Positions 62,553-64,000 of a DNA stretch of 64,000 nucleotides are shown here, piece after piece. The stretch spans positions 280,501 through 344,500 of the forward strand of contig NZ_CP010978.1 in assembly GCF_000271665.2 (NCBI RefSeq). The letters are read 5' to 3'. The stretch is from Pelosinus fermentans JBW45 (GTDB lineage Bacteria > Bacillota > Negativicutes > DSM-13327). Each line of letters begins with the position of its first letter. The first letter of the stretch is position 1. The notes under the pieces are model-generated. The model was not told the DNA's origin. It saw only the letters and a list, made by a program, of their open reading frames with translations, and made no database searches. Made by a program: the position numbers and the translations under genes.

Positions 62553-63962
62553 ATGAAACCATTTATGGGAGAAAACTTTCTGCTAGAAAATGATTCAGCA
62601 GTCAAACTTTATCACGAATATGCAAAAGGGATGCCGATTATCGATTATCATTGTCATTTAGATGCAAAAGATATTTTTGAGAATAAACGCTTTAAAAACA
62701 TTACTGAAGTTTGGTTGTATGGCGATCATTACAAATGGCGAGCCATGCGCAGTGACGGTACGGATGAAGAAAGCATTACAGGCAGTGCAACAGATTATGA
62801 AAAGTTCTTGGCGTGGGCGAAAACCTTAGAAAAATGTATTGGTAATCCTCTTTATCACTGGACGCATCTAGAACTTCAACGCTATTTTGGAATTTATGAA
62901 CCTTTAACAGTCAAGACTGCTCATGATATATGGGAAAAAGCCAATGCCCTATTAGCTCTTGATGAATATAGTGCCCAGGGAATGATTGAAAAGTCCAATG
63001 TAAAGTGTGTTTGTACAACGGATGATCCAGGAGATTCTTTAGAATATCATCAAAAAATTCGCGAAGACGCTAGCATTAAAGTTAAGGTATTTCCTACTTT
63101 CCGTCCAGATAAAGGCATGGAATTAAATGCTTCTGGCTTTACCCAATGGATCGAGAGAGTTGGTTTGGCGGCAGGAATAACAATTACTAATTACAATGAA
63201 TTTTTACAAGCTCTTGCTAAGCGGATTGAATTCTTCCATGAAATGGGCTGCCGCGCAGCTGATCATGCTTTAGAAAAAGTTCCTTATCTAGAAAGTTCAC
63301 AAGAGGTTTTAGAAGCAATATTTGCTGACGCCTTGCAGGGGAAAGTGATTGGCGATGCTGATCTAGAACGTTATAAGACAGCTGTATTACAATTTTGTGG
63401 AAGAAAGTATGCAAACTTAGGTTGGGCGATGCAGCTTCACATTGGGGCACTACGGAATAATAATACGAAGATGTTCAAAAAAATGGGCCCAGATACTGGA
63501 TTTGACTCGATTCATGATCATCAAGTAGCCTTTTGTTTGTCAAGATTATTAGATTCTTTAGAAATAGAAGGGTGCCTGCCAAGAGTTATTTTATACACCC
63601 TCAATCCAAAAGATAATGGGGTTTTAGGAACTATGCTTGGTAATTTCCAAGCTGGGGGTATCCCAGGGAAAATGCAATTTGGTACAGCTTGGTGGTTTAT
63701 TGACAATAAAACAGGCATGATTGAACAGATGATTTCTCTAAGCAATTTAGGCCTATTAAGTCGTTTTGTTGGCATGGTTACGGATTCTAGAAGTTTCTTG
63801 TCCTATACACGTCATGAATATTTTAGAAGAATTCTCTGTAATTTATTGGGGACATGGATTGAAAATGGAGAAGTAGCTGCTGATTTTGACATGGTTGGCG
63901 AAATTGTGAAAGACATTTCCTTTAACAATGCAAAAGCATATTTTGGTTTTTCATTAGAATAA
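62553..63962 (+). CDS. uxaC: Glucuronate/galacturonate isomerase
   Basis: A 469-residue uronate isomerase of the amidohydrolase superfamily. IIDYHCHLDAKDIFENKRFKNITEVWLYGDHYKWRAMRSDG with the metal-binding HxH, VKCVCTTDDPGDSLEYHQ, and the C-terminal SYTRHEYFRRILCNLLG. It makes D-tagaturonate from D-galacturonate (and fructuronate from glucuronate). Last gene visible in the cluster; the right end of the window falls 38 bases after its stop. Start ATG 62553 behind GGGAG. Confidence 0.96.
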   Translation: MKPFMGENFLLENDSAVKLYHEYAKGMPIIDYHCHLDAKDIFENKRFKNITEVWLYGDHYKWRAMRSDGTDEESITGSATDYEKFLAWAKTLEKCIGNPLYHWTHLELQRYFGIYEPLTVKTAHDIWEKANALLALDEYSAQGMIEKSNVKCVCTTDDPGDSLEYHQKIREDASIKVKVFPTFRPDKGMELNASGFTQWIERVGLAAGITITNYNEFLQALAKRIEFFHEMGCRAADHALEKVPYLESSQEVLEAIFADALQGKVIGDADLERYKTAVLQFCGRKYANLGWAMQLHIGALRNNNTKMFKKMGPDTGFDSIHDHQVAFCLSRLLDSLEIEGCLPRVILYTLNPKDNGVLGTMLGNFQAGGIPGKMQFGTAWWFIDNKTGMIEQMISLSNLGLLSRFVGMVTDSRSFLSYTRHEYFRRILCNLLGTWIENGEVAADFDMVGEIVKDISFNNAKAYFGFSLE

Positions 63963-64000
63963 TAGAGAAAAAATAGACACCAAGTTAAGAAAAATGGCAT

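Noticed and set aside
1-64000. CRISPR array, rRNA, tRNA or intact insertion sequence
   Set aside because: No regularly spaced short repeats with unique spacers, no tRNA-like cloverleaf and no transposase with DDE, HUH or recombinase motifs was recognised on reading.

Overview
The window looks like chromosome of an anaerobic, endospore-forming diderm Firmicute of the Negativicutes, most like Sporomusaceae (Pelosinus/Sporomusa). The base composition is low G+C, the genes have strong AGGAGG-type ribosome binding sites, and there is a short Spo0E-like sporulation phosphatase gene at 12220. A TonB-dependent outer-membrane receptor at 18394 implies an outer membrane. This is inference from gene content; no rRNA or tRNA gene is present.

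Layout. 1-0.7 kb: two small DNA-binding proteins around a shared operator/promoter. 0.9-2.6 kb: chemoreceptor. 3.0-8.8 kb: mannose-family PTS operon (EIIA, EIIB, EIIC, EIID) with a sigma-54 promoter and its LevR-type activator. 8.8-17 kb: nitroreductase, secreted C39-like peptidase, GpsA-like dehydrogenase, a DUF1874 protein with the residue pattern of cyclic-tetra-adenylate ring nucleases (AcrIII-1/Crn2), Spo0E-like protein, MBL hydrolase, Eis-like acetyltransferase, TetR regulator and a ferredoxin-tailed aldo/keto reductase.

17-28 kb is the most striking region. An AraC-type regulator, a Fur box and three tandem 32-34 bp repeats precede a co-directional series of TonB receptor, siderophore-type binding lipoprotein, two FecCD permeases, ATPase and a three-gene nitrogenase-like set (NifH-like, NifD-like, NifK/E-like). 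The cysteine pattern of the two component-1 proteins (three ligands plus one) resembles dark-operative protochlorophyllide reductase rather than nitrogenase. This suggests an iron-regulated system that imports a chelate or macrocycle and reduces it. Its substrate is unknown.

28-44 kb: membrane protein, small Gln/Lys-rich protein, a short FtsH-type protease without the usual N-terminal membrane module, acyltransferase, Cache chemoreceptor, Hsp20, MFS exporter with a MerR regulator, a TetR-controlled amidohydrolase, MFS transporter, 5'-nucleotidase and a soluble chemoreceptor. Several decayed gene remnants lie between them. 44-55 kb: membrane-bound HdrD-like iron-sulfur reductase, MYG1 homologue, AraC regulator with a DhuD/DhuI-like pair for unsaturated-uronate catabolism, ferredoxin-nitroreductase, SDR, SnoaL-like protein, pentapeptide-repeat protein and a geranylgeranyl-reductase-like flavoprotein. 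A dispersed hairpin repeat family occurs here in several copies.

56.3-64 kb: a hexuronate cluster with GPH-type transporter, KdgK, KDPG aldolase, UxaB, UxaA and UxaC. It converts galacturonate through tagaturonate, altronate and 2-keto-3-deoxygluconate to pyruvate and glyceraldehyde-3-phosphate. The DhuI/DhuD pair at 50 kb would feed the same 2-keto-3-deoxygluconate node. AT-rich palindromes upstream of the transporter and kdgK are likely operators.
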